Origin: Nonomuraea candida
Lineage (GTDB): Bacteria > Actinomycetota > Actinomycetes > Streptosporangiales > Streptosporangiaceae
Length of the DNA: 64,000 bases
Direction: 5' to 3'
Assembly (NCBI RefSeq): GCF_000725485.1
Contig: NZ_JOAG01000043.1
Span: forward strand, 13,242-77,241
Shown: one piece after another, positions 42,457 to 51,408 of the stretch
Layout of the letters: each line of letters opens with the position of its first letter
Numbering within the stretch: position 1 is the stretch's first letter
Position numbers and translations under genes: made by a program
Notes under the pieces: model-generated
Told to the model about the DNA's origin: nothing
The model's input: only the letters and a program-made list of their open reading frames with translations
The model's database searches: none

Positions 42457-43164
42457 TCAGGTGTTCAGGAACTGGTGGAACTGCTTGTCGAACTCCCGCG
42501 GGTCCTTGCTCAGCGATGCCTTGACCATTTCGGTGAACTCGTCGACGACCACCTCGAGCGCCTCGGCCTCGACACCGTCGAGGGTGATACGGGCGACATC
42601 GGCGGGGTCCGACTTGGGCATGTCGTAGCCCTTCGTCATGTCGGTGTCGGCCATCGCAAGATGCACTGAGGTGACGAGCGTGCCCTGACCGGCCAGTTCC
42701 TGGCGCAGCGCTTTACTCATGCTCCAGACGGCCGCCTTCGACACCGCGTAGGCGCTGCTGCCGGGGAAGACGAACCAGGACGCCGAAGAGGCCATGTTCA
42801 CGATCGCGCCCCCGCCGTTCGCTGCGAGGACCGGCGCGAAGGCACGGGCCATCGACAGCGTGCCCCAGAAGTTCACGTCCAGCGCAGCACGGACCGCCTG
42901 CAGGTCACCGAGCAGGGCGCCGCCTCCGATGCCGGCATTGTTAACCAGCAGGTTCACATCGCCCGCTGTGCGGGCTGCGGCCGCGACGGAGTCCGGGTCG
43001 CAGATGTCCAGGGCGAGGACCTCGACGCCGTCGAGATCGATGAACTCGGGACGACGGGCAGTCGCGTAGACCTTCGCGCCTCGCTCGACGAGCTGGGCGG
43101 CGAGGTGGCGGCCGATGCCGCGGTTGGCTCCGGTGACGAGCGCAGTCGCTCCGTGAATCTTCAT
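42457..43164 (-). CDS. Short-chain dehydrogenase/reductase (SDR)
   Basis: 235 aa. Rossmann motif TGANRGIGRHLA (residues about 11-22), NNAG in LLVNNAGIGG, catalytic Ser in NMASSAS and YxxxK in SSAYAVSKAAV. The chain is a classical SDR with a C-terminal extension. Divergent from a MerR regulator with a palindromic box between them. Probably an inducible detoxification oxidoreductase under MerR control. Confidence 0.92.
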   Translation of the reverse strand: MKIHGATALVTGANRGIGRHLAAQLVERGAKVYATARRPEFIDLDGVEVLALDICDPDSVAAAARTAGDVNLLVNNAGIGGGALLGDLQAVRAALDVNFWGTLSMARAFAPVLAANGGGAIVNMASSASWFVFPGSSAYAVSKAAVWSMSKALRQELAGQGTLVTSVHLAMADTDMTKGYDMPKSDPADVARITLDGVEAEALEVVVDEFTEMVKASLSKDPREFDKQFHQFLNT

Positions 43165-43180
43165 AAGACGTACGCTAGAA

Positions 43181-43198
43181 CCTCACGTCAACGTGAGG
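43181..43198. promoter_or_regulatory. MerR-type inverted repeat between SDR and MerR genes
   Basis: CCTCACGTCAACGTGAGG has 7-bp perfect arms with a TCAA centre. It lies 17 bp from the SDR start and 28 bp from the MerR start, where a MerR protein would sit between the -35 and -10 elements. Confidence 0.75.
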
Positions 43199-43226
43199 AT
43201 CAAGTCCGGTCTGCACGGGAGGTGCC

Positions 43227-43637
43227 ATGCGCATCGGAAAGGTGGCCGAACGTGCCGGAGTCAGCGTCCGTGCGCTAAGGTACTACGAAGAGCAGGGGCT
43301 CGTCATCGCCGACCGCAGCCCCAGCGGCCACCGCCAGTACCCCGAGTCTGCCGTTGAGCGGGTGAAGTTCATCCAGCTCCTCTACGCGGCCGGTCTGACC
43401 AGCAAGGCGATCCGGCAGATCCTCCCGTTCCTGGAAACCCTCGTCGCGACCCCACAGATGACACGCCGGCTCACGGACGAGCGTGCCCGTATCAGGGGCC
43501 AGATCGACGCCCTGACCAGGGCGCACGATCGACTCGAAGAGCTGATCCGCCTCGCCGCCGAGTACGAGAACTCTCCAGCGACGTGCTCGCCGAGCGCGGA
43601 CGTCACCGCATCGCACACGTCACCTCCGCGGCACTGA
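43227..43637 (+). CDS. MerR-family transcriptional regulator
   Basis: 136 aa. N-terminal winged helix-turn-helix MRIGKVAERAGVSVRALRYYEEQGLVIADRSPSGHRQYPE, followed by ERVKFIQLLYAAGLTSKAIRQILP and a coiled dimerisation helix (RIRGQIDALTRAHDRLEELIRLA). No metal-binding Cys cluster, so it is likely of the small-molecule sensing SoxR/YfmP-like or BmrR-like type without large effector domain. ATG has GGGAGG upstream. It should control the divergent SDR. Confidence 0.92.
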   Translation: MRIGKVAERAGVSVRALRYYEEQGLVIADRSPSGHRQYPESAVERVKFIQLLYAAGLTSKAIRQILPFLETLVATPQMTRRLTDERARIRGQIDALTRAHDRLEELIRLAAEYENSPATCSPSADVTASHTSPPRH

Positions 43638-43997
43638 CCGCAATGCGAGAGGCTGTTCCGGCAGCGCCGGCAGGTAGACATCACAAGAACCGCTTCCCGG
43701 CCGAATTCATCCCGCCGGGACCTGATGCCTCAACGTCGGCCGGGCTGGCCTTCAGCGGCGGCTGTCGCCCGGAACGACCATCCGCGCTACGACCGGCCCT
43801 TTACGGGAAGTCTGCCGGACTATCGGCGGAACGTAGTTGCTCCCCTGAGACCGGATGATGACGAACGCGACCGGAGACTACGTCCTCTCATCGAAGACCC
43901 CCGGTAGGGGAACCTCCGAGCCGGAGGTTGTCACTTCAAGAGCGATACCCCCAAGGTGTCTCCGACCCCGTCAGTAGTTGATGATCGTTGTGAGGGG
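43638..43997. other. Gene-free stretch
   Basis: No supported gene. The sequence between the MerR stop and the disrupted SDR5-type gene holds only short frames without family resemblance, consistent with degraded DNA. Confidence 0.55.
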
Positions 43998-44909
43998 TCA
44001 AGTGGTCGGCGTGGTCAAGTAGTCGCCGTGCTCCAGGTCTTCGAGCAGGGTGGAATGGGTGGGCGTCCAGCCGAGCAACTCCTGGGCGTAGGAGCTGGAG
44101 ACAGGCCCGTCGAAGCCGTAGGCGATGGCCATGAACGGGCTGACGAAGTGCGTGGCGGCCTCCTCGGGGGTCAGCGAGACGGTCGGCAGGTCCAGGTGCC
44201 GGGCGATCGTCTCTGCGATGCTCTTCAAGGTGACACCGCTTTCCGCCACTCCGTGGAGCACGCTGCCCGCGGGCGCTTTCTCCAGTGCCAGGCGGAACAG
44301 GACGGCCGCGTCGAGCCGGTGCACCGCGGGTCACCGGTTGGTGCCGTCTTCCATATAGGCGGACACTCCGGTCTTCCGCGCCGTGCCGATGAGCATGGGG
44401 ATGAAACCATGGTCTTCGGGACCGTGGACGGTCGGGGCCAGGCGTACCACGCTGGCGCGTACTCCACGGGTGGCGAAGTCCAGGCCCGCTCGCTCCCCGG
44501 CGATGCGGAAGGCGGCGATCCCGGCGGTGTCGGGTTCGTCGTTCTCGGCGCTCTCCCGGCCGGCCGGCATGACGAGGGTGCCGGAGGTGACGACGAGTGG
44601 CTTGCCCGAGTGTTCCAGCGGCCGGCCGAACGCCTCGATGGCGGTCCGGTCGCGCCTCATCATCTCGTCGAGATCGGAGAAATCGCCGCCGTAGGCCATG
44701 TGCAGGACGGCGTCGGCGGCTTCGGCGCCGCTGCGCAGACTGTCGAGATCGTCCAGGGAACCGCGGTGTGATGTGCCCCCCAGTGATTTCAGCCGGGCCG
44801 CCGCGGCGTCCGAGCGCGCCAGAGCGGAGACGGTGTGGCCGGCTGCGATGAGCTCGGCGACGACTGCGGGGCCGGTCTGGCCGGAACCACCGGTCACGAA
44901 GACATGCAT
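43998..44909 (-). pseudogene. NAD(P)-dependent epimerase/SDR5-type gene interrupted by an in-frame UGA
   Basis: The N-terminal part (MHVFVTGGSGQTGPAVVAELIAAGH, a Rossmann GGxGxxG) runs from 44909 and reads DGTNR before a TGA at 44333-44331. The same frame continues PAVHRLDAAVLFRLALEKAPAGS to a stop at 43998. Relatives have a Trp between R and P (RWPAVHRLD), so TGG has become TGA. With repair the length (303 codons) is normal. Because the Trp is conserved, a nonsense mutation is the simplest reading. It is divergent from a truncated TetR gene. Confidence 0.75.
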
Positions 44910-44937
44910 GCGACTCTCCCCTTAACGTCAGCGACTG

Positions 44938-45413
44938 GCGCGGGCCTCAACGACACGTTCTTCCGGCATTTCCCCGACAAGCGCGAGGTGCTCTTCGACG
45001 GCGAATCCCACCTGCGCGCGTCCCTGATACAGGCGGTGGCCGAAGCGCCCGACGGTCTCCAGCCACTCGACCTGCTGCTCCACGCCTTCCGCAAGGTCGA
45101 GCACATCCTTGAGGACAACCGCCCCTTCGCCGAACCACGCCTCCGGGTCATCGCGGCAACGCCGGCACTCCGCGAGCGGGACCTGGCCAAGGCCGCCGCG
45201 ATCACTGAAGCCGTAGCGGAAGCGCTGCGACAGCGCGGTGTCACCGACCGGTTGGCCGGCCTGACTGCCCACATCGGATGGGCCGCCTTCCACCACGCGG
45301 CCCAAGCCTGGATTGACGACCCCTCACAGCGCCTGGACGCACACCTCCTGCAAGCCTTCGACGACCTGCGCGCCCTCTGCCTGACCACCCTGGCTGGTGA
45401 CCACGGCCGATAA
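44938..45413 (+). pseudogene. TetR-family regulator lacking its DNA-binding half
   Basis: The frame from about 44938 reads LNDTFFRHFPDKREVLFDGESHL, the end of a TetR helix-turn-helix, and then a complete C-terminal ligand domain (LQPLDLLLHAFRKVEHILEDNRPFAEPRL...HIGWAAFHHAAQAWIDDP). The preceding 40 or so residues of the helix-turn-helix are absent: the upstream DNA belongs to the divergent SDR5-type gene. A 5' deletion is evident. Confidence 0.7.
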
Positions 45414-45613
45414 GCCCCTCCACGGGTGCCCGGCTCGCCTCTGATCGAATCCGCGGGCGACGTCGGGCGAACGTCGAAGCAAGATCATCAAAGAGGTTCG
45501 AAGACACCCTCTGCACATCCCTGGATCACCATCGGTGGTGGGCTGCAGACCCCGCGCCCGGCACCGCCGTCGCTTCTCCGCAACGGCCGGCTCACTTCCG
45601 CCACGGCGGCGCG

Positions 45614-46080
45614 ATGACGCCCGAGGTCTTCCACGAGCGGTTGCGCGCGAGCGGCCTGTCCCTGTGGGAACTGGGCGACCTGCTCGGCATTCACCCGCAC
45701 CAGCTCCACACCATCCACCCCGACGAGCCGGCGGATCGGCCGGTACACGTTCTGATCAACCTGGCCCGCCGCCTGGACCTGCATCCGGCCGACCTGATGC
45801 CCACCCTGGACGCTGTCCTGGGCAACCAGCGCGCACCCGGTCCCGGCACACCCCGACGACGCCCGAACCGCTGAGAGCGTCCGCTTCCGCGACGCCGAGA
45901 TCGTGCTCACCGCGCTGGCCACCGCGCACCCGCAGCCCCTCAGCGCCGACCACCTGGCCGACACCCTCGGCTGGACTCTGTCCCGCCTCCGCCACCCGCT
46001 CGCGCGCCTGATGGACCACCCCGGACCCGGCCAGGCGCTCGGCCATCGGCGGCGTGCCGGTCGGGGTCGGTGCGGGCCGA
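45614..46080 (+). pseudogene. XRE-type regulator remnant, frameshifted
   Basis: ATG 45614 starts MTPEVFHERLRASGLSLWELGDLLGIHPHQLHTI, an XRE-like helix-turn-helix, followed by INLARRLDLHPADLMPTL. The frame stops at 45874, but the next frame continues with IVLTALATAHPQPLSADHLADTLGWTLSRLRHPLARLM, which looks like the downstream winged-helix part of the same gene family. The rest of the gene is missing. Probably one regulator broken by a +1/-2 shift and a deletion. Confidence 0.5.
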
Positions 46081-46129
46081 CAACACCCCCGTCGCTCGTG
46101 GTCGGCCCGCGGCCTCACCAGCGATGGCT

Positions 46130-46717
46130 CTATGCCCTGCGTGAGGTCTTCTCTGCCGTCATACGGAACTTGCCGCCGTCCCATTTGTAGGTCTGGCGGA
46201 CGGTCAGGTCCGGGCAGCAGTTGGGGGCTTGGTCGCTGACCGCTTTGCCGTTCAGGTGTACGAGCCCGCCGCGGATCGTGACCCGCAGGGATTTGAAATA
46301 GCGGTTCTTGCCGAGCCTCCCGAGCAGGCGTGGGGAGGAGGTCTTGGCGGCTCCGTCGTAGACGAAGGCGATCAATGGATTGCTCGACGTCGAGGTCGGG
46401 CAGGACGAGACGACGACGGTCTCACGTCGTCCGTCGCGGGTGAGGTCTCCGACGGCCGCGACGCGGGCTTCCACGACGTACCAGGAGGCCTTCGGCCGCG
46501 GCTTGGGGCACTTCAGCGCCGGCTCCACCACGGACGGCCAGTTCACGGGGTCCAGCCGGTGGGCGGCCTGGCCGGTGTGCCCGGCGGTGACCGGTGCCGC
46601 GGCGCTGTCCGCGCCGGCTACGCCGCCGCCCAGGACCGTCGCCAGGCAGGTGGTTAGGGCGGCGGCGCCTGCCCGGGCTCCGAATCGGTGGCCCGGCTGC
46701 TTCGCTGGTGAGTTCAT
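46130..46717 (-). CDS. Secreted protein of unknown function
   Basis: 195 aa from ATG 46717 (GTG 46723 also in frame). It has a signal peptide (RAGAAALTTCLATVLGGGVAGADSA) and a mature region with four Cys. The segment VVEARVAAVGDLTRDGRRETVVVSSCPTSTSSNPLIAFVYD resembles FG-GAP/VCBS-like blades (DLTxDG), and CCPDLTVRQTYKWDGGKF ends a beta domain. I cannot name a family. Start signals are weak, but the composition is normal for a real secreted protein. Confidence 0.65.
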   Translation of the reverse strand: MNSPAKQPGHRFGARAGAAALTTCLATVLGGGVAGADSAAAPVTAGHTGQAAHRLDPVNWPSVVEPALKCPKPRPKASWYVVEARVAAVGDLTRDGRRETVVVSSCPTSTSSNPLIAFVYDGAAKTSSPRLLGRLGKNRYFKSLRVTIRGGLVHLNGKAVSDQAPNCCPDLTVRQTYKWDGGKFRMTAEKTSRRA

Positions 46718-46935
46718 ATGCACTTGGATGCGCGACGTCCCGGAAATGTTGTGGACGGGGCGGGGGAGGCGGTGGGGACTTCCGGCTTCAGATCCGAATG
46801 CTCACTCAACGGGTTTCCGGATGGGTGACGGCCGCGGTGATGGTGCGCCCGGACGAAGACGAACCGCGCCGGGCGCGCGGCAATGGCCTGGTTCCGCGCA
46901 CCCCTGATACCCCGCTGATACCGACCCCGCCGGGG

Positions 46936-47075
46936 CAGGCGTTCGCCGAGTACGGCCGCATCGACGATACCCTTCACCTGCTGTCCATCCTGGACCCGAT
47001 CGACGACGCCTACCGCCGCAAGCTCAACAAACAGCTCACCGTCCAGGAATCCCGGCACCGGCTGGCCGCTCAGCC
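46936..47075 (+). mobile_element. Tn3-family transposase fragment
   Basis: The frame reads FAEYGRIDDTLHLLSILDPIDDAYRRKLNKQLTVQESRHRLA, which matches the C-terminal catalytic region of Tn3-type transposases (EYGRIxKTLHLL...YRRxxNxQLTxxExRHxLA). Less than 50 of about 1000 residues remain, with unrelated sequence on both sides. No inverted repeats are visible. Confidence 0.75.
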
Positions 47076-47378
47076 CGCTCGGCCACGCCCACCTCGAATG
47101 TCCTGGCCCGCTATGCCAGCACCTCCTCTGCCCCGGCCGATGGGCTGCGGCAGCTCGGCGAGATGAACGGCTGTACGAAGGGCCGGGACTGGCAGGAGTC
47201 ACACAACGGTGGGAGACCCATCATCAGGGCCGTGTTCGTACGACGGCGACGGCGATCTCGCCGTTGAAGGCGTGGGCCGCGACGCCGCCGACGCGGCACG
47301 GTGAGTGCGGCGAGCGCCGGCTTGCGTTGTCGAGCCTGCTGCGGCGGCCCGGGCGCAGCACCCCCGCCGACCGGGCTT

Positions 47379-47396
47379 ATATACGCCACCGTATAT
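47379..47396. promoter_or_regulatory. AT-rich palindrome TACG-N4-CGTA
   Basis: ATATACGCCACCGTATAT has perfect 7-bp arms and a CCAC centre. It stands out in this GC-rich DNA and shares the TACG-N4-CGTA layout with the TetR operators at 48331-48383. It lies at the 5' edge of a truncated SRPBCC-like gene. Confidence 0.45.
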
Positions 47397-47402
47397 TTGG
47401 AC

Positions 47403-47725
47403 CCGAGAACGTCTCCTCGGTCACCGACGCCGACACCTTCCTCGCCTTCGACCGTCCCGGATTCGCGAAGGCCACGTTCAGCTTCTTCCTCGACGACGAC
47501 GCCGGCGACGGCCGCGTCCGCCTGGTCACCGAGACGCGGATCCAGGCCACCAGCCCCGAGGCGCGGCAGGCGTTCCTGCGGTATTGGCTGCTGATCCGGC
47601 TCGGCAGCGGATTCGTCCGGCGGGTCATGCTCTCGGCCATCCGGGCCCGCGCGCTCAAGACCCCTCTGCCCGTTCCGGAGACGGGGACGGGGACAGAGAC
47701 GGAGACGGGGCAGGCCCGCGACTAG
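47403..47725 (+). pseudogene. SRPBCC-like protein, 3' fragment
   Basis: The frame shows ADTFLAFDRPGFAKATFSFFLDDDAGDGRVRLVTETRIQATSPEARQAFLRYWLLIRLGSGFVRRVMLSAIRARAL, the second half of an actinobacterial START/SRPBCC-type protein of about 160-180 residues. The first half is missing; the sequence before it is unrelated and includes the Tn3 fragment. It overlaps the convergent TetR stop by 4 bp. Confidence 0.6.
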
Positions 47726-48303
47726 CGAGCCTGCCCCCGGTCAGCACCCGGGTCGCGGTCGTCGAGGATGATGCCGGCGGCGCGGGCGCGGACCTGGGCG
47801 GAGGTGCGGCCCTGGTGTTCGGCGGCCAGAAAGTGGTGGCCGATGCTCAGGCAGAAGGCGAGCAGGCTGCGTGCCTCGACCTCGTCGGGATCGCTGCAGA
47901 AGGTGCCGATCTGCTCGCGCAGCAGGTCCATGCGCCGGTTGTCCACGCGCCGCAGGCGTTCGGCGACGGCCGCGTCGCGACGGGCCCAGTCGCGTACCGC
48001 CAGGTCGATCGGCAGCAGCCGGTCGGAGAGCGTGAGGCGGCCGGCCAGCAGGACCTTGGCGCGGGCGTCACCGTCCGTGCGTTCGACCTGGTCGAGGACC
48101 TCGTCGATGCTCTCGCGCTCCCAGGTGTCGAGCATCGCCTCCAGCAGCGCGTTACGGTCGGTGAAGTAGCCGTAGAAGCCGCCCTTGGTGACCCCCAGCG
48201 TCTTGGCCAGCGCTTCGACCCGGACCGCGCCGACTCCGGCCGCCGCCAGCGTCCGCAGCCCCTCCTCGATCCACTTCTCGCGCGGGGTACGCAAAGCGCC
48301 CAT
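47722..48303 (-). CDS. TetR/AcrR-family transcriptional regulator
   Basis: 193 aa, apparently intact. Helix-turn-helix: KWIEEGLRTLAAAGVGAVRVEALAKTLGVTKGGFYGYFTDRNALLEAMLDTWE. The ligand domain follows (RLTLSDRLLPIDLAVRDWARRDAAVAERLRRVD). Upstream are two tandem palindromes of the TTGTACG-N4-CGTACAA type between it and the divergent ABM gene, so it should repress itself and that gene. Confidence 0.9.
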   Translation of the reverse strand: MGALRTPREKWIEEGLRTLAAAGVGAVRVEALAKTLGVTKGGFYGYFTDRNALLEAMLDTWERESIDEVLDQVERTDGDARAKVLLAGRLTLSDRLLPIDLAVRDWARRDAAVAERLRRVDNRRMDLLREQIGTFCSDPDEVEARSLLAFCLSIGHHFLAAEHQGRTSAQVRARAAGIILDDRDPGADRGQAR

Positions 48304-48330
48304 CTGTGGCCCACCTCACCTCAACTGATC

Positions 48331-48383
48331 GTTGTACGCACCCGTACAACAGGTTTAACGTCACTTTGTACGCAACCGTACAA
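48331..48383. promoter_or_regulatory. Tandem TetR operators
   Basis: GTTGTACGCACCCGTACAAC (48331-48350, 8-bp perfect arms) and TTGTACGCAACCGTACAA (48366-48383, 7-bp arms) are 34 bp apart centre to centre, about three helical turns, in the divergent region between the TetR gene and the start at 48401. Confidence 0.85.
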
Positions 48384-48400
48384 CCAGAGAGGACACCGTC

Positions 48401-48588
48401 ATGCCGTTCGGCTTCGTCGCCTTCCACTACCCCGCGCCCGAGCACGTCGAGAAGTTCGTCGGGCTCTGCCACCAGGTCGCCGAGGCGTCGCGGGCCCAGC
48501 CGGGCTTCCTGTCCGTCGGGGTCTGGACCACTCCGGACGGGAAGGCCGTCGTCACCACCGGCTCGTTCGCCTCGGAGGAGGACTTCCG
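48401..48588 (+). pseudogene. ABM (antibiotic biosynthesis monooxygenase)-like gene, 5' part
   Basis: ATG 48401 with AGAGG upstream starts MPFGFVAFHYPAPEHVEKFVGLCHQVAEASRAQPGFLSVGVW, the first half of an ABM ferredoxin-like barrel of about 100 residues. After EEDF (about residue 62) the homology stops and the DNA joins a DUF2867 fragment in another frame. This is the likely original target of the TetR operators. Confidence 0.55.
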
Positions 48589-49019
48589 AGCTGGGTGCGA
48601 TGTTCGGCTGGGACGAGCCCGAGGCGGGCCTGCGCGGGCGGGTCCGCTCCCCGCGCGACCGCCTGCCGGACGACCTGCGCCGGACAGCCGGCGTGAAGGA
48701 TCCCGACATCCCGTTCACGCCGGTCTACGAAATCACCGACGAATCCGCTCAGGAGCTGGCCAACAGGACCGTCCACACGGTCTGCCACCTGGGCTGGGTG
48801 CCGGCCGCCGGCGGCGGGTACGAGTTGCGCATGGCGGCCCTGGTCAAGCCCAACGGCCTGTTCGGCAGAATCTACATGGCCGTCATCAAGCCGTTCCGCT
48901 ACCTCATCGTCTACCCCGCCATGACCCGCAGATGGGAGCGGGCCTGGCTCGACCGGAACCGTGACACGGTGGTTCACGAAGGAGGCGGACGCCCAGCGGC
49001 ACCGCCACGAGCGTGGTGA
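48589..49019 (+). pseudogene. DUF2867 family protein, 3' part
   Basis: In the frame after the junction the sequence reads LGAMFGWDEPEAG...RDRLPDDLRRTAGVKDPDIPFTPVYEITDESAQELANRTVHTVCHLGWVPAAGG, then RMAALVKPNGLFGRIYMAVIKPFRYLIVYPAMTRRWERAW, typical of the C-terminal two thirds of DUF2867 proteins. It lacks a start and N terminus. A deletion has fused it to the ABM gene. Confidence 0.65.
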
Positions 49020-49733
49020 ACAGCGCCGCGCACGCCACCACCGTGGCGTCGGCCGAGTAGCCCGGCAGCAGCGACGGCACCACGTTCAGCATGGCGTGGA
49101 ACACCACCGCCGCGGACGGCACGTTCCCCCCGGAGCCGCGGTAGACCCACACCATGATCACGCGGGCGGCGACCGTGCCGAGAAACGTCCAGGCGGGCGA
49201 CCGGCCGGCCTGGGCCAGCGGCACGAGATGCCACACCCCCCAGACCGCCCCCAGGACGACGGCCGCCCCCAGCGCCCCGAGGCGCCGCCGGAGCGGGTCG
49301 GTGGCGTACGCCGTCCAGCCCGCCTCTTCGGCCGCGGCGCTGACGAGGAAGACGGCGAACAGCAGCGGCGCGGCCGCGACCGGGGCGTGCGCTCCCCCTT
49401 CGCCCGCGACCGGCGAGGCCACTACGTACGAGGCCACCACGTACGAGGGCACCATGACGGCGGGGACCAGCAAGAAGGCGGCCCCCAGCCGCGCCGCCTC
49501 GGCCCGCCCTCGCGGGACGAGAGTGGCCGTGACCAGGCGCCGAACCGTCCCCCGTGGCGACGCGACAGGACGGCGGCCGCGACGAACGGACAGACGAACA
49601 TGAGCGCCCCGACCGGCAGGTCCATCGGAAGTCCAGGGAGCTGCGGCGAGGGCGATGACGCCGGTCTCCGTGGGGATGTCGAGCATGCTGCCGCCCGGCG
49701 GGACTTCCGCGCCCGCCTCGACCTTTCCTGCAC
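48965..49733 (-). pseudogene. CPBP-family membrane protease (Abi/CAAX-like), frameshifted and truncated
   Basis: The N-terminal piece (LPVGALMFVCPFVAAAVLSRRHGGRFGAW) is in one frame (49733 to about 49545). The protease core is in another: FLVSAAAEEAGWTAYATDPL with the EExxW-like motif, GAVWGVWHLVPL with the His, and VFHAMLNVVPSL. A frameshift lies near 49540 and the C terminus runs into the DUF2867 remnant. The catalytic EExxxR-type motif is weakly kept, but the gene as a whole is broken. Confidence 0.65.
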
Positions 49734-49958
49734 CAGGCGGCATGCCGCCCAGGCTCATGCGGCGGTTCATCAGGTCGTGGTAGCCGGTGATCCTGTCGAA
49801 CGTGCGCCGGACCTCCTGGCCGTTGGACGACGGCGCTCCCTGTGCCGGCGACCGGTTAGGGCGTCACCCACGCGGCGCGGAGTTCGGCGTCGTCCATCCC
49901 CCGAGTCTCGCCGCCAGCCGCGCGTCGCCGCTCCTCCGGACCGGACCCGGCTGCGGGC

Positions 49959-51269
49959 TCACTCCCCTGCCAGTGCGGTGAGGACACCGGCCAGCAGCGT
50001 GTCGTCCTGGTCGGCTGGCACCGCGCGCAGGTCGAGCAGGCATCGCCCGTTGTCCACGCGGGCGAGGACGGGCGGTTCCACCTCGCGCAACGCGGCGGCC
50101 GCTCGCCTGTCCAGCGCGACGGCGGCGCTCGGCAGGGACACTCCGGGCGCCCCGCCGCCGCCGACCACGCTCCGGCTGTCGACGGCCTCGGCGTCGATTC
50201 CCCTGTCACGCAGCCGGGCCACCAGGCTCTCGGCGCGGGACCGCAGCGTGACCTGGTCGGCGTGCAGGCTCTCCCAGGTCGGAGTAGGCGGGCCCGCTAC
50301 CGTGGCCTCCAGGGCCGCCAGCGTGATCTTGTCCACCCGGAGCGCTCGCGCGAGGGGATGGCGGCGCAGCCGGTCGACGAGGCCGGCGCGGCCGAACAGC
50401 AGCCCGCACTGAGGACCGCCGAGGAGTTTGTCCCCGCTACTGGTGACGAGATCCGCGCCCGCGGTCAGCCAGCTCGTGACGTCGGGCTCCTGGGGCAGCA
50501 ACGGCTCGGGGGTCAGCAGTCCGGAGCCGACGTCGCCGACGAGCGGGATGTCATGCTCACGGCACAGCGCCGACAGCCGCGCCATCGGTACGTCGGCCGT
50601 GAAGCCCTCGATCCGGTAGTTGGACGGGTGCACCTTCAGCACCATGCCTGTCGTCGGCCCGATCGCGCCGGCGTAGTCCGCGATGGTGGTGCGGTTGGTC
50701 ATGCCGACCTCCCGCAGCCGCGCTCCGGTGGAGACGAGCAGGTCGGGAAGGCGGAAACCGTCACCGATCTCGATGAGCTCCCCGCGGCTGATCAGGATCT
50801 CGCCGCCCGCCGCGAGCGCCGTGGCCGTCAGGGCGAGCGCGGCGGCGTTGTTGTTCACCACATGGACCGCCTCGGCCGCCGGGACCGCGGCGGCCAGCGC
50901 GGCCAGCGCGGTACGTCCCCGTCTGCCACGGCCACCCGTGGCCAGATCGAGCTCGACGTCGGTGACGCCGGCGGCCAGCACCACCGCCTGGCGTGCGGCG
51001 GCCGACAGCGGGGCACGGCCCAGGTTGGTGTGCAGCAGCACGCCGGTGGCGTTGATCACCGGCCGCAAGCCGGAGGCGGAGGCGGGCAAGGCCGCCAGCG
51101 CGGCGGTCAGGACTTCCTCCGGCGGGAGGTCTCCCTCTCTGGCGCGCCGCTGCGCGGCGACGATCGCGGCCTTGACCCGGGCGTGGCCGAGCAGCCGCCG
51201 CGCCTCGGTCAGCCGGGGGTCGGCGAGCAGCGCGTCCGTGCGCGGGATGGATCGACGGTGATCTGCCAC
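49959..51269 (-). CDS. selA: L-seryl-tRNA(Sec) selenium transferase SelA
   Basis: 436 aa from GTG 51269; an in-frame start at 51332 adds 21 unlikely residues. SelA landmarks: INATGVLLHTNLGRAPLS, TDVELDLATGGRGRRG, VVNNNAAALALTATALA, the SRGELIEIGDGFRLPDLL stretch, and the PLP lysine in TSSGDKLLGGPQCG (near residue 287). It turns Ser-tRNA(Sec) into Sec-tRNA(Sec) using selenophosphate. It diverges from selD, and tRNA-Sec and selB follow on the other strand, so the locus is complete. Confidence 0.96.
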   Translation of the reverse strand: MADHRRSIPRTDALLADPRLTEARRLLGHARVKAAIVAAQRRAREGDLPPEEVLTAALAALPASASGLRPVINATGVLLHTNLGRAPLSAAARQAVVLAAGVTDVELDLATGGRGRRGRTALAALAAAVPAAEAVHVVNNNAAALALTATALAAGGEILISRGELIEIGDGFRLPDLLVSTGARLREVGMTNRTTIADYAGAIGPTTGMVLKVHPSNYRIEGFTADVPMARLSALCREHDIPLVGDVGSGLLTPEPLLPQEPDVTSWLTAGADLVTSSGDKLLGGPQCGLLFGRAGLVDRLRRHPLARALRVDKITLAALEATVAGPPTPTWESLHADQVTLRSRAESLVARLRDRGIDAEAVDSRSVVGGGGAPGVSLPSAAVALDRRAAAALREVEPPVLARVDNGRCLLDLRAVPADQDDTLLAGVLTALAGE

Positions 51270-51408
51270 GCTAGGAAGGTCCGATCGGCGTGAGGAGCAC
51301 AATGTCTCCAGGTCTCGTACGGGGCTGATCACGCATCATATGATCATCGGGGCAGGCGGCGTCACCGACGATTGACCGTCATGACCGGAATTGCCCTAGA
51401 GTTCGATC

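Noticed and set aside
44331..44333. UGA in the SDR5-type gene as a selenocysteine codon
   Set aside because: The position is a conserved Trp in the family and no SECIS-like hairpin follows, so a nonsense mutation is preferred.
49756..49958. Short frame ending MDDAELRAAWVTP between CPBP remnant and selA
   Set aside because: Too short and without start signal or family resemblance to call a gene.
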